DNA of 64,000 bases, taken from NCBI GenBank assembly GCA_034509495.1, contig CM067512.1:2423390-2487389 (forward strand). The letters are read 5' to 3'. A program made the position numbers and the translations under genes. Source of the stretch: Acestrorhynchus altus (lineage: Eukaryota > Chordata > Actinopteri > Characiformes > Acestrorhynchidae). Below the pieces are notes generated by a model, which saw nothing but the letters and a program-made list of their open reading frames with translations, was not told the origin of the DNA and ran no database searches. Below are positions 22,395-33,659 of this stretch, piece after piece. Within the stretch, counting starts at the first letter, position 1; each line of letters opens with the position of its first letter.

Positions 22395-22975
22395 AAGGGG
22401 GGTGTTTAAGAAGAAACCATTACTGTCAAAAACATATGCAAGACTAAAGTTCTCAGAACATATCTATGGAACAAGAACAGGACTTCTGGAACAATGCATG
22501 AATTATTTGGACACAGTAACAGAAGACATGTTTGACCAAACCAAACGCAACATTTGAGCAGAAGATCCTCATAGCAGCTGTGAAGCATGGTGGTGGAAGT
22601 GTGATGGTTTGGAGCTGCTCTGCAGCAGGGTGTGGAGATCTCTCCATCATAGAAACCACTATGAGATCTTTATTGTATCAGAGGGGGTTTGAGGAGAACG
22701 GAAGAGCGTCTGTACAAAGACTGACGCTGGAACATCACAGAGCTGAAAGAATTCCGCACGGAGGAGTGGGAACGTCTTTCTTCCAGTCGATGTCGGAGAT
22801 GGTAGACGGTTCTAGAAACATCTAACTGACATTATTTCAGCCAAAGGAGGAGATACGGATATTAGAGGAGAGGGAGTCATATCACCTCAATCTCTCGATA
22901 TAGTTCAAATGAAAGTTTAAATATGATAAAGTCAATGGTTTTCATAGGATGTCCTAACTTTTCGCACACGACTGT
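22395..22975 (+). pseudogene. Tc1-like transposase relic with 3' TIR
   Basis: Plus-strand reading gives KKKPLLSKTYARLKFSEH (about 22407-22460), TKPNATFEQKILIAAVKHGGG and SVMVWSCSAAGCGDLSIIE (about 22535-22655), the linker and central catalytic region of a Tc1-family DDE transposase. The next part normally holds the QDN aspartate and the NPIE glutamate; here the sequence jumps to LYQRGFEENGRASVQRLTLE and a C-terminal DGSRNI-like end, so both motifs are absent. The element ends with GTCCTAACTTTTCGCAC, matched by the tail at 29.25 kb. Stops and frameshifts make it inactive. Its left TIR is not seen. Confidence 0.75.
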
Positions 22976-23344
22976 AGCCCTAAGAAAGGGTTTCACGGTT
23001 GTGCTGAGAATGCTTTCAGTCTTTTTTTTGCTTTGAGTGTAGTTTTAAAATGCAGTCAAATAAGATGCAGACGGAAGGAGAGCTTCCGTCGTCACTTTTG
23101 CTTTATTTAAGGTGGAAAAAGGTGGGAAGATGAAGAATTCAGCACCTTCGGGTTCATCCTGTATTCTATGAGCGTAAAATGAAATGTTTGGCACTTTTCC
23201 CCTCGGAGCGCTGAGAAACCCACCGTAACGATGCCCCTGATGAGTGTGGATGATTCCAAAAAGTGAAAAAGAAGTGAAAAATAAAGGGAAATCCTGCGCA
23301 GGTGGGTGTGCCGGCACGTCTGAACATTACTGCACATTTCTTCA

Positions 23345-23373
23345 CCCCCCCCCCAACCCCCCACCCCCCCCAC
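23345..23373 (-). repeat. C-run cluster (G-quadruplex candidate on minus strand)
   Basis: C10, C6 and C8 runs separated by AA and A, then ACC. The minus strand offers enough G runs for a quadruplex and the plus strand for an i-motif. Inference. Confidence 0.75.
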
Positions 23374-23575
23374 CTCGCTCTTTCTCTGCCTGATAAGGCA
23401 CCATATGACTGACCATCTGGCCATGTCATGATTAGGATGGAGTGTGTGTTCATTACTCTACCTGCTCTAATAAAGGTCACCCTGCTGAGAGAAACACGGC
23501 GAGGCAAAAACACACACTGAGCAAAACCATCTGGATTTACTGTCGGAACACAGCATTAACTACTGTAATCAATGT

Positions 23576-23578
<3 letters not shown>

Positions 23579-23631
<53 letters not shown>

Positions 23632-23634
23632 ACA
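23579..23634. repeat. (CA)n microsatellite
   Basis: CA array ending with CAAACACACACATG, ten bases before a family A element. Confidence 0.96.
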
Positions 23635-23644
23635 TGCATACACA

Positions 23645-24080
23645 ATATTGACAAAAATATTGGGACACCTGCTTTTCTTTGAAATAACTGTCTCTACTGT
23701 CCAGGGAGGACCTTCTACCCGATTCTGGAGCATAGCTGTGAGGATTAGATTGCATTCAGTGACATAACCTCATCTCCAACTCTCAGACTCATCGCACAAG
23801 TACTGAACGGACCTCCATCATTCCCGAGAACACACTTCCTTCTCCACGGCTCAATGCTGAGGGGCTTCACACCCCTCTACCCCACACCTGGCATTAGACA
23901 TGGTCCCAATAGGGTCATGTTTGCTTATCTGCTCCAGAGAGTCCTATTCCATTGGCAGTACTTCTCCACAGGAGCTAGACCAGCTGTGTGTGCATTTGCA
24001 CATCTGTGTCAGCAATGGGTACAACTTAAAGTAGCTCAATGCATTGTTTATATGGGGTGTCCCCACATATTTCTACGTTT
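23645..24080 (+). mobile_element. Family A MITE, full-length
   Basis: Best complete copy, about 435 bp. The left end GACAAAAATATTGGGACACC and right end GGTGTCCCCACATATTTC form the imperfect TIRs. Internal blocks in order are CTGTCTCTACTGTCCAGG, TGTGAGGATTAGATTGC, TTCCCGAGAACACA, CACACCTGGCATTAGACATG, TGCTCCAGAGAGTCC and GCACATCTGTGTCAGCAA. It is non-coding. Confidence 0.88.
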
Positions 24081-24841
24081 CCTTTGAAGTGAGGCCCATG
24101 TTTAACCACTCCTGGTCCCTTCTCTGACCCTGGTGGACATTGATGTGTGCCGCCAACATGAAACCAGTGGACAAAACTTTCTGGTTCCCAGTTAGAATAC
24201 CCATGCAGGCCCTACGAGGACATCCATGTATGTACTTTAGGTGGCGCTACCACCCTTTCCCCTCATTTGCATGTTTTCAATAGTGATTCACGACAGAACA
24301 TCAACCTTGAAATGCAGAGATCCTGGACAACCAACAGTAAATGACCTTTCTAACATGTTTTGTCTCACAGGTCAGTGTTGATGGTCGTCACTCGCTCAGC
24401 TGATTAAGCTCATATTTAAAGCTCGCTGGACTGATCATCGTGGTGAACATCATCACAGCTGCAATGAAGAAGGAGTCCATTTTCTTGCGATTTCAGAGCT
24501 TCGATACACAATTCAGTATCCAGTATTTTACAGTGGCTTCCAGCAGCTCATCCAATCAGATAGAGATTGAGGAGAGATGGTTCTGCTACTCTGTCAGGAT
24601 TAAAGAATTAAAGAGCTCAGAGCAAAGCTGCAGTTTATGTGAAGCACTGAGACTCCGTGTGCATCTGGATGACTTTACTAGTGCAGAAAAAAACCTTTAT
24701 TGTCAAACAATTTGTTTTTATTCATAATTTAATTATTAAAAGTTAAACTCTCATATTTCACATTCATTACATGCAACAGGAAACATTTCAAGCCTCTTTT
24801 ATTGTACTGTTGATCACTATGTCCTACAGCCCAACGTTACG
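24081..24841. other. No recognised feature
   Basis: A 95-residue plus-strand frame (24440-24727) has no domain I recognise. It lies between two transposon relics and may be chance. Confidence 0.35.
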
Positions 24842-25200
24842 TTAATGAGGTTCTGCAACCAGTGGTTCTAAATTTCTGAACACACACTCCGGTGCTCTGT
24901 TCCAAAAGGACGATGCTCGTCCACACACTGCTGACATCTCAAGATCTCGCCTTGAAGACACAGATACTACGCCGTGGTCGGTCTCATCTCCAGACCTGTC
25001 CCTGATTGAAAATGCGTGGGACGCTATTGGACGCTCTATCAACACTCCACCCCTACCACACCATCTGCAGAGCTGAGTGAGAACATTCAAGCTGCATGGG
25101 ATGGATCATCAGGACACCATTAGAAACCTCTACAGCTCCATGCAGAGACGTCTGGCATGTTGCAGGAATACAACTTGTTGCCATGATACTACCATATCAT
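24842..25200 (+). pseudogene. Tc1-like transposase relic, C-terminal catalytic part
   Basis: In one plus-strand frame from about 24895 to 25075 I read LFQKDDARPHTADISRSRL, then SSPDLSLIENAWDAIGRSIN. These are the second catalytic aspartate block and the catalytic glutamate block of a Tc1-like DD34E transposase, both residues preserved. A stop follows at HHLQS, and the usual C terminus (about 25080-25150, IRNLYSSMQRRLACC) continues in another frame. The upstream two thirds are missing. The sub-family differs from the relics at 22.4 and 62.5 kb. Confidence 0.8.
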
Positions 25201-25428
25201 TGTCCTCTTATTACACTTCTGTAATGTAAAGTACTCTTGGACGTTCTACGCTCCTGATATCTAAGTATATATAGATATAAAATATGGTTTCATTGTCAGC
25301 TGTTGCAGGAAAGAGACAGATGAAGTCTGGAGAACCCTTGCAGTTAATAAGTGATTCCTCCTCAGCTGGGATAGAAACACACACAAACATGCCCAGAGTG
25401 TGTATTCCTGTCTTTATTTCTATGTCTT

Positions 25429-25431
<3 letters not shown>

Positions 25432-25498
<67 letters not shown>
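25432..25498. repeat. (CA)n microsatellite
   Basis: Pure CA, about 33 units. Confidence 0.97.
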
Positions 25499-25500
<2 letters not shown>

Positions 25501-26045
25501 TACACATTCTTTGAATAGTTCTCCTTGAAGTGCAAAAGCTGGCTTGTGATGTAATGGTCTGATCGATATTTCTCTGGGAGGAGCTCTGAGCCTTGCTGAG
25601 AAGCAGAGCTGTTTCATTTGTTATCCCTGTTTAATTTTTCATTTCATTCATCTGTGAGAAGAAACGACCTTTTCGCAGCTTCTGGAGGAACTGATTGTGC
25701 TGTGTGTAATCTTTTATAACCGAAGCCACATCACAGCGGTCAGACTGGCAGCCGGACCGGGAGTTTACACACAAAACAATGGCAATCACTCATCATAAAT
25801 AAAGAAACCAATAAGAAAATTATAGATGGACAGAGGGACAACAAGAGAGACAGAATGCAAGACAGACAGATGATAGAACAGACAGACAGATTGGAAAAAA
25901 AAAGGAGCCAAGTGAATAAAAGATGACCTGATTTCTAGAAGTCATAAAGTTAAAAATGAAACATTTCTTTAATATTTTAAGCAGGATTACTTTTTATTTC
26001 TGTCTTTTTTACAGTTTCAAAAACAAAAAAAAAGGAAAAAGTGCC
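25499..26045. other. No recognised feature
   Basis: A GACAGACAGA-like tract (about 25830-25895) and short A runs only. Confidence 0.4.
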
Positions 26046-26049
26046 TGAA

Positions 26050-26400
26050 ACTAAAGTTTGTGCAGCCTCGCGATCAGTCCTTACGAACGCCCCCCTTCAG
26101 CTTGTCTCACAGCTTGTAAACTCATCCTGTAGCAGCTAAAAGGATCTCGGTTGTTTGCAGGATTTCCACTGATTCCTCCTGCAGGAGCTTCTGAGTCTAT
26201 AAGGTTCTGTGAGGTTCTAGGTTGTCCTACTGCTCTGCAGTTTTGAGGTCTGTCCACAGATGTTGGATGATGTGTAGGTTGGTGGCTGTGAGGGTCAGAA
26301 CCTTCAGCTTGCTCCAGTTGAGGCTGTAGCTCTTTTCATCTTCAGCTTGTTTAAAGATGGTGAGATGGTTGATGTTTCCTTCCAGAATTTGCTGGGATTT

Positions 26401-26405
<5 letters not shown>
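26050..26405 (-). mobile_element. Tc1-like element fragment, reverse
   Basis: GAACCTTCAGCTTGC, CTCTTTTCATCTTCAGC and TTCCAGAATTTGCTGG are in the order found on the antisense strand of a common fish Tc1-type repeat I recognise. The copy ends where a GT microsatellite begins. No open frame survives on the minus strand. Confidence 0.65.

Positions 26406-26444
<39 letters not shown>
26404..26444. repeat. (GT)n microsatellite
   Basis: Pure GT, about 20 units, followed by a GGAGGGGGGG run. Confidence 0.96.
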
Positions 26445-26445
<1 letters not shown>

Positions 26446-26999
26446 AGGGGGGGTGACCTGGACTCAGCCCACAAAGGGTTTAAACCAGTGGAGAGCTACA
26501 TGTCTCAACTCTAACCCAAATTTTACACGCCGTTCACCCAAACGGTCTGATTAGAAATATCAACATTAGATTCTCAAATAATCTGAGATTCTGGATTCGG
26601 AGTTTTCACGAGTTATTAACCAAACTGACCAACAGTGAAACAAAAAGACTGATATATTTCACTTTGCATGTAATGAATAAAAAATACGACTTACTGATTT
26701 TTACGGGCAAAAATCCGATAATGAAAATCATACATTCTAATAAATTCTAATTCCCCGGGATGCAACGTAAGTAAATAAATAATGTGTAAAGACGGTTTGT
26801 CTATTTCCATCTGATTTGGCTCGCAGCACTTGGAGTGAAAGCCTGAAGACGAGCGTTTTGGCACTGAAGCAGATTTCTAATTGCGCAGAGTTTCAGAAAT
26901 CCATATGAATTCATCCGATTCGTACCGGACTGCTTCTGATTCTCTGCCCGAGTGGTGTGTTCTGAGGTTATATAATGAGCTGTCATTTCATTTCTTAAA
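26445..26999. other. No recognised feature
   Basis: A+T-rich unique DNA. Confidence 0.35.
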
Positions 27000-27205
27000 G
27001 TATACTTTCCTAAAGTACATTTAAAAATTAATAACCGCCCGTGACATTGAGGAATAGTGTCATTTTGGCGCAGGCCCGAACACTGGCCATGATGGAAATA
27101 GATAAAAATTTGATATGCGCCAGAGTAGGTTTCTATTTATAGCGGGCGGATTAGACAGAGGAGGCATACAAAAGCAGTTGTACAGTCACGCCTGATCCTT
27201 CTGCA
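27000..27205. promoter_or_regulatory. Candidate conserved non-coding element
   Basis: Non-repetitive and frame-free, with AAAATTAATAACCGC, GATAAAAATTTGATATGC and TTCTATTTATAGCGGG, the last resembling a MEF2-like A/T core. Candidate only. Confidence 0.22.
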
Positions 27206-27279
27206 CAGATTTCTCATCATCCAGGATGAGTTTCAGTACAGGTTGTCTCTCTGGGCCGTGCAAATCAATACAAATGTAC

Positions 27280-27425
27280 TGAAACCTATTGGACAATATT
27301 TTGTTTTCCTATTTGAGGAGGTGAATAAACACAAAACAGTTTTTGAATGATCATTTCATTTATTCAAAGGGTTTTGCAGGACTTTTATCAGCAAAGTGAG
27401 AAAGTAATCGCCCCCCAGTGTGTCT
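27280..27425. repeat. Possible DNA-transposon end fragment
   Basis: TTTTTGAATGATCATTTC, ATTTATTCAAAGGG and GAAAGTAATCGCCCCCC resemble an A+T-rich fish DNA-element end with a terminal AATTGCCCC-type motif. No partner end was found. Confidence 0.4.
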
Positions 27426-27519
27426 TGGAGATCCGCGATATGGTGGGATTTCTCCGCAAACGTCTTTAATGCAGCTTAATCTGTCCTTTCTGGTTCGTTC
27501 ACTCACCATCATACTCATC

Positions 27520-27965
27520 TGTTTCTCTGCAGACTTTATTCTCCTCCTTTCACCCTGATCTTCACTGATCAGGACCCCACAGGACCACCACAGAGCAGCT
27601 ATGACGTGGGTGGTGGGTCATTCCCAGCACTGCAGTCACACTGACATGGTAGTGGTGTGTTAGTGTGTGTTGCGCTGGTACGAGTGGATCAGACGCAGCA
27701 GTGCTGCTGGAGTGTTTAAACACTGCGTCCACTCACTGTCCACTCTATTAGACACCCCTACCGAGTGCCTCCACCTTGGAGATGTAAAGTCAGAGACAGA
27801 AGCTCATCTGTTTCTGCACAGTTTGTGTTGGTCGTCCTCTCGTCCTTCATCAGCGCTCACGGGACGCTGTGATATTTCTGGTGGGTGGACTGTTCTCAGT
27901 CCAGCCCTGACATGGGGAGGTTTAAATACTCCAGCAGTACTGCTGTTTCTGAGTCACACTGTCCC
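27520..27965 (+). mobile_element. Foldback MITE, central copy
   Basis: Contains CTTTCACCCTGATCTTC, CAGGACCCCACAGGACC, TGCTGCTGGAGTGTTTAA and, at the far side, its inverted partner TTTAAATACTCCAGCAG. The terminal CATAACATTATGACC ends are missing. The unit matches 52.1-52.5 kb closely. Confidence 0.8.
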
Positions 27966-28319
27966 AGAGAGAGAGAGAAAAAAAGCCTGTCCTCCCTCTT
28001 TCTAAGCATGTTGAGTTCCAGGAGTTGCAATAGTTTGAGAAGATGCTGTGGAACATTTCTCAGGGGAAGACCAGACCAGCATTCACCATGCCAGTGCTGG
28101 GAGCGATGTGATAACAGGACAGCTAGTCTGTGGGGACTGGGCTTTAAAAAGCAGATTTTATTACTCTTCTGGAAGGCTCTGGAAAGTCAGGGCTACAATT
28201 ACCCTGATCAGGACACTTTCATGAGCGTTTGTGCTGCTGGAAGTAGAAATATGGCCCCGTGACAACAGTTTAAAGTTTGAATCCTTCTCACCATTACATT
28301 CCAGGTTTCCCTCCAAGGT
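27966..28319. other. No recognised feature
   Basis: Short GAGAGAGAGAG run at the left, then unique DNA. Confidence 0.35.
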
Positions 28320-28728
28320 CAGACTTCCACTCCAGAATTACAACCCATAATCTTTTCCCTCGACCACCTCCATCCCTGGGCGTTGGAGTGTATTCTTCTC
28401 TGTGGCTCTCTGGATGGAGCCGTACGGAGATCGCTCCTGTAATTATCTGGGCTCAAAGACACTACAGAGGGAACTTCCCCCGTTAAAAGCTCAGTGCAAT
28501 AACGGCCTCTTTGTAATTGCTGTTTGTTTCCTGCTGCTGAGCAAGATGTCTCAGCAGGACGACTCCAGCTTTTCTCCAACAGACTGGAAGTTTTCCTGCC
28601 ATGCCGAAGCCCACCTCAACGGTGTGATTGATTTGTCTGGCTCGTCTTTTCATCTGAGTTTATCTTCTAATCATCTTCTATTTCATTCACATACCCTTCA
28701 TTATTCGTTACTTAGTTACTAAAATGAG
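28320..28728. promoter_or_regulatory. Candidate conserved non-coding element
   Basis: High-complexity stretch free of repeats, with CTGTAATTATCTGGGC and GCAATAACGGCCTC. Overlapping frames on both strands have no family signature. Candidate only. Confidence 0.2.
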
Positions 28729-28744
28729 CTTATTGTATCTGAAA

Positions 28745-29128
28745 TGGACACCCATTCATCGATTTTATGCGGCTTCCATTGCTGACACAGATGTGCAAAG
28801 GCACACACAACTTGTCTAGTCCCTGTAGAGAACTACAGAATAGGACTCTCTGGAGCAGATAAACGAACATGAACCTATTGGTCAGGTGGGTTAGAGGGGT
28901 ATAAAGCCTCCCCAGCATGGAGCTGTGGAGCAGTGGAACTGTGTTCTCTGGGATGATGGTGGTCCATCTAGAACATCTGAGATCAGTTAGCAATTTAAAG
29001 ATGAGGTGGGGTGAATCGAGGTGAGGTAGAGACAGTAGAGACAGTTACTCAAAAAAAATTTAAACCCTTGATTTCAGAACAAACAGTGAATGAGTGGGTG
29101 TCCCAATACTTTTGTCCACAATATTGTA
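28745..29128 (-). mobile_element. Family A MITE, reverse copy
   Basis: Runs from GGACACCCATTCATCG through GCTGACACAGATGTGCAAA and CTCTCTGGAGCAGATAAAC to GGTGTCCCAATACTTTTG. Slight internal deletion near the CATCTAGAACATC segment. Confidence 0.85.
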
Positions 29129-29159
29129 GAAAGATCTCCCATAACCCACCTCTGCACGG

Positions 29160-29285
29160 TCACAAGTCACACTCCACCAGTCACAGACTCTATCTCTCAG
29201 TGTCGTTACAGTGAAGATCAAACATCCATATCTTTAAAGGTGTTTGTGGGGTGTCCTAACTTTTTCACATAACTGTATATTTAAC
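29160..29285 (+). mobile_element. Tc1-like 3' tail and TIR
   Basis: GTGGGGTGTCCTAACTTTTT followed by CACATAACTGTATAT matches the terminal part of the relic at 22.4-22.98 kb. The AGATCAAACATCCATATC lead-in is also of that type. Confidence 0.55.
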
Positions 29286-30184
29286 AGTATAATAAGGTAA
29301 TTTTATATATCGATATAGCTGGACAGCAGCAAAACTCAAGGGTGAAAGGACACAGTCATTATCCCCACAAGGATGAGGATAGATGGCGTCAAGACTAGAA
29401 AATGAGGTAGTGTTAGGAAAGGCTTCAGAGCCGGCGCGAGAGGAGAGGCGGGTGTGTAAGAGTAAAGAATGAGAAATTTATTCCATCTCTTTTCCTCACA
29501 GTTCATCTTTCTCTGCTTGCCTGGCCTCCAGGACCCGAGCTTGTGGCAACAGAGAGAGGAAACACAACAAAAGGGGCTGCAGAGCGTCTGAGCCTCGCGG
29601 TCCAGCTCTCCCTGGAGGCCCTGGCTGACCATCGATCAGCCTCTACATGACAAACAGGCAGAACGAGCCGTCTGGCCAGCAGGGCCTCTTCAAACAGCCC
29701 TCACTCTGCGCCTGTCAATTACCCTGCCTTCCCTGCTCTCTGCTGCCGCTCACACCAGCTGCCTGCGACAAATATTCAATAACCCTGTTCCTACTGTTTG
29801 AACATTACCGAGATGAGGCTCTTTTAAATAGGTCTTATGTTGCCTACCATCAATACGGAACGTAGCGTTCACCTTTTATTCTGTTGAAAATGAAAGAGTT
29901 CTGAAGAATGTCGCACGGCGGGACGCCAGCCAAGAGCGCTGTACTCAGTCGCAAAGAGAGATAAAGCAGGGAAGCCAAATCCAATCCTGCGCCAAACACA
30001 GGAGATCCTGAAGATCTGTCTGCCGGTCATGACGTTAGATCCACCACATGGATACCAGCACAAGAAGCCACGGAGCGTTAGATGGAGATGCGGAGGGGAA
30101 AATATCATACTACAGTGTTGAAAATGATCCCGATGTAAGACCAAAATGAACATTAAGAGACACAATTTAAGACAATCTTTCCAA
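29286..30184. other. No recognised feature
   Basis: Frames of 98 residues on the minus strand (29336-29632, 29869-30165) lack recognisable domains. No repeats. Confidence 0.35.
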
Positions 30185-30420
30185 ACTGGTGCAGTAACAC
30201 CTTTAGAGGGCAGTAGTGAGTAAGAGTGGTCCTACCTGGGGTAGTTATCCCTAAGAGTCTGTGAGTAGTGGTAACAGGTGCAGTAACAGCTTTAGAGGGT
30301 GGAAGTGAGTAATGGTTGTTTTAACAGGTGTAGCAAGTGCGTAGTTTGTGTGAGTAATGTTTGTGTAGCACCTTTAATGTAGCACTTTTGTGTAACCAGT
30401 GCGGTGACGGAGTCACACGG
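30185..30420 (+). repeat. Degenerate tandem repeat (about 60-110 bp period)
   Basis: GGTGCAGTAACACCTTTAGAG at 30189 recurs as GGTGCAGTAACAGCTTTAGAG near 30276, each followed by GGGNRGNAGTGAGTAA. Further degraded forms (GTAGCACCTTTAATG) follow. Confidence 0.7.
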
Positions 30421-31559
30421 CGTGAACGTTTCGTTTTAATCTGGTGACTAAGCCTGCTATGTAACTGTTTAAACAGTCTCAGATGACCTGATTTTTGTTC
30501 CTAGTCTTTCTTCACTCAGACATTAACCCTGGTGCATTTGTTCTTTTGCTTATCTTCTCTGTCTCCAGCAGCCCACCCTCCATCTCAGAAACTCTCCTCT
30601 CTCTGAAGGTCCAGGTCCACCCCCACACATACTTTCAGTGGAACATTAAAGCGGCAGCTTGGGAAGAGCCACAGACTTGTGCAAATGTGCCTCTTGCGAA
30701 GATAGCTTAGCCAAGGGCTCCCCGGCGGATCCATCAATTACCCTTGGCCCCCGGTGCTGGGGCGGCGGGGCCACGTTCCCCAGAGCTTCCTCAGATGGCG
30801 TCCAGAAGAACGGCTGAGAGGAAAAGGGCCAGGAAGGGCCAAGAACAATCCTGCCTACTACTCTGAAGGATGTCAAATCAATTTACGCACCGTACCCCAA
30901 CACACATTTCCCTGTCCCCAATTATCCGAGTCTTCAGAGTGTCTCCGAGGACAGAAAAAGAGAGGAACTCGTAGCTCCTTCCATTTTGTCTCTGTATCTC
31001 TGAAGGCTTCACAGTTGTGACTTGTGACTTCACAGCCTTGTGCAAGTGTAGGAAACGTGTTTGTGGGCTTTCTTTTAGAAACTTGTCACATATCTCAAAG
31101 TTTTGTCACTGAAAGGAGGTGGGAAAAAAACGCCTCGCAGAACTTTAGGAGAATGCAGGTTGTTAGGACTTCTCAACTGAACACGGACAGTCTGCTTACA
31201 CTATCTAAAAATGGGGCCTGTGTAAGGAAGGGGAGGAAAAAAGCCAGCCGGGGAAAGGAGTGACACTCCGGAGATGAAGTTTGGTGAAACTCTGGGCGAG
31301 ACAATAGTGGAGTGGTAATGTAGAGGGTTTGAACGCTGTGATTAGCCGTGGCGGGGAGAGAGGCAGAACAGCTGGACCATACAGATACAGTTCCTGCAAG
31401 CCTCAAAGCGTCTCCAAAGGGTAAACACAACATGAGTCGCTTTGATTTATGGAGCACGTCACAGACCCAACGGCCATTATTCGCGCTGAAAGGCGCCGAG
31501 AATCACGGGAGGAAATGTGTCCATAATGCAGCTTTTCACAGGTAGGCTGCAGGAAGTGG
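30421..31559. other. No recognised gene
   Basis: Contains a palindromic G+C-rich patch near 30740 (CCCGGTGCTGGGGCGGCGG). Several 60-94 residue frames overlap on both strands without family signals. Confidence 0.35.
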
Positions 31560-32110
31560 AGAATGTGGGTCTTTTCTTCCGCGCGACCCTCCAGAATTGC
31601 AGTTTGATGAACTGTCCCTTTCTCCTCCCTCTCAGCCATAATGTATTTCGCTAATGTGTTTGTTCGGGTGCACGGCAAATTACGGCGAGTCGTGAATGGG
31701 AGCGCATCTCTTTCTCCTTTCACAGCAAATAATTTGGAGTGTGATTAATTTCCAGATACCTCTCCTTTTCCTTTTCCTTTTTTTTTTTTTTTTTTTTGCT
31801 GATATTCCTGGGCATGCTCCTTAACAATGCTTGTTTTCCTATTTATGTGTCAAAGCCCACAATTCTGAACAAGGCGATGTCAAATGTAATTAATAGGACC
31901 TATTCAAACGTGCGCTAATGGAGAGCAGCTGAGCTGAGCAGCCTGTTTTAAAGAACATAAGTTCAATAGCGCACACTTTGTTGTTCCTGAACACAGCAAT
32001 GAATGCATTCACCCTTTGAAGCAGTTTAGAGGCTGTTTGGGAGAATATTAAGGAGATGTTTTGGTTAAGAGTGTTTAAAACTCTGCGAGACTTCTCCAGT
32101 GGGTGCATCA
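31560..32110. promoter_or_regulatory. Candidate conserved non-coding region
   Basis: Rich in compact A/T motifs (CATAATGTATTTCGC, AATTAATAGG, GTGTGATTAATTTCC) with a poly-T run at about 31779. No frame of note. Candidate only. Confidence 0.22.
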
Positions 32111-32179
32111 TGCCGGGTGCTTTTCTTTTGTAAGATTATTTTTTAATTAAAATGAGTTTCACTTGAATAAAAACATCTA

Positions 32180-32460
32180 CACTCTTACAAGTAACGGTGC
32201 TACCAAAGGTTCTTCAAGCGATACAGTGGAACAGGGAGAACAACTCCAGTCCTGGAGGGCCTCTAAAGTCTCCTCTAAAGACTTATCCAAACACACCTGA
32301 TTCCATCAGGTAATTTGTGTTTGAGGGCAACTACCACACTTTGCAGAAGGCCTGAAGCTTTGCATAATTTGATGGACTGCACTATCCAGGGGTACTCATG
32401 ACTTGTGCCCAGTGATTCTGGTGGGTTCTGGACCTTCTGACCAACTGCGTAGTAGATCCT
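32180..32460 (+). repeat. Dispersed repeat with CCAGTCCTGGAGGGCC core
   Basis: Opens with ACCAAAGGTTCTTCAAGCG, then CTCCAGTCCTGGAGGGCC and CAAACACACCTGATTCC, a combination I recall from many fish intergenic repeats. The class is not certain. Confidence 0.5.
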
Positions 32461-32571
32461 TTGAGGTAAATTTTTAATAAGATGGGGTATGAAATAAAAT
32501 TTTATAAAGATCAGTCTCTAAGGAACAATTATGGACAAACAAAATCTAATTAAACTAGACAGATAGATAAG

Positions 32572-33026
32572 ACAAAAGTATTGGGACACCTTCACATTCA
32601 ATGTTACTTCCAAAGGAAGGCTTTTAGACCATTGTTGTAAGGTTTGGATGATTGTTGGGTGATCACAACACCAGTTAATATTACAAGATCCTTGAGGAAA
32701 TGTTGAAGCAACCTCTTAAGGTGTTTAGATGAACCTTCAGAAAAACGTTGTCCTTTTATTGAAGGATCCTTGAAGCACCTTAAGAGGTTCATTGATGGTT
32801 TCAAACTGTGAGGTTCCTCACTAAGCTCATAATTCCAGAGAACACAGTTCCTCTGCTCCACAGATCAATGCTGTGGGGGGGCTTTATACCCCTCTAGCCC
32901 ACACCTGGCATTAAATATGGTTGTTTGTTCTGTTGGCTGTACTTCTCTACAGGGACTTGACATGCTGTGTGCTAGCAATGGATGCAACTTGACAGTAGTG
33001 TCCACAAACTTTTGGACATACAACTG
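32572..33026 (+). mobile_element. Family A MITE carrying a nested palindromic insert
   Basis: Ends GACAAAAGTATTGGGACACC (left) and GTGTCCACAAACTTTTGG (right) are intact. Between GGGTGATCACAACACC and ATTCCAGAGAACACAG, where other copies have a short CCCACCTCATCC stretch, there is about 160 bp of foreign DNA with the perfect inverted pair ACCTCTTAAGGTG (32711) and CACCTTAAGAGGT (32776). Confidence 0.85.
32665..32825. mobile_element. Nested small palindromic element
   Basis: AAGGTTCTT/AAGAACC-type element inside the family A copy. It includes GATCCTTGAGG and GATCCTTGAAG repeats and a 13 bp perfect inverted repeat around a roughly 50 bp loop. Its younger age follows from the nesting. Confidence 0.65.
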
Positions 33027-33659
33027 TTTTAACCTTCAGGGACATTCAGAACAGAGACATTCATTTTATCTGCCAGCTATTATTTACACTGAGCCCAACA
33101 AACTTGCATTATTAATATAGATACCATAAATATCATAAATGTTTTGCATGTTTTTGATTGAATCTGCCAGTTATTATTTCTATCATCTCCAAAGTTCATG
33201 GTGAATGGACCAATTAAAACGATTACCTGGAGTATAATCTTTTACCTTGTCTTCCATTAAAAGTCTGACGGTATTTTATTCCTCCTCTGAGGTCGCTCTA
33301 TTAGAGCTCCGGTAACAGTATGAAAGCAGAACATGTGAGAATAAGACCACCTAATAAAACTGCAAATGACAGTAAGTCAACAGACCGACGCTTTCGAGGT
33401 GTCTTAGTCGACTGAGAGACGCACAATCAGTCCTTTCTCCAACAGACGCCAAAAACACTCCACCTGCTTCCAATTACCTCACATAACCTACGACGGCTCG
33501 TTCTGGGGTCAAGCCCACGTTTCAGCACCATAGCTTTTAACTAAAAGCTTCCCCGCTGTACCGGACCTCTTATCTGAACTCCATAGTGTTAAATATCAGT
33601 GAGCCATCAGCCACTGTAACGACAATCCTTCCAGGAATAAAAAGAAAAGAAAAGCAAGA
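33027..33659. other. No recognised feature
   Basis: A+T-rich unique DNA. Confidence 0.35.

Noticed and set aside
27667..28262. Overlapping plus-strand frames of 112 and 125 residues
   Set aside because: The first is translated foldback-element DNA and the second continues by chance into a GAGA run.
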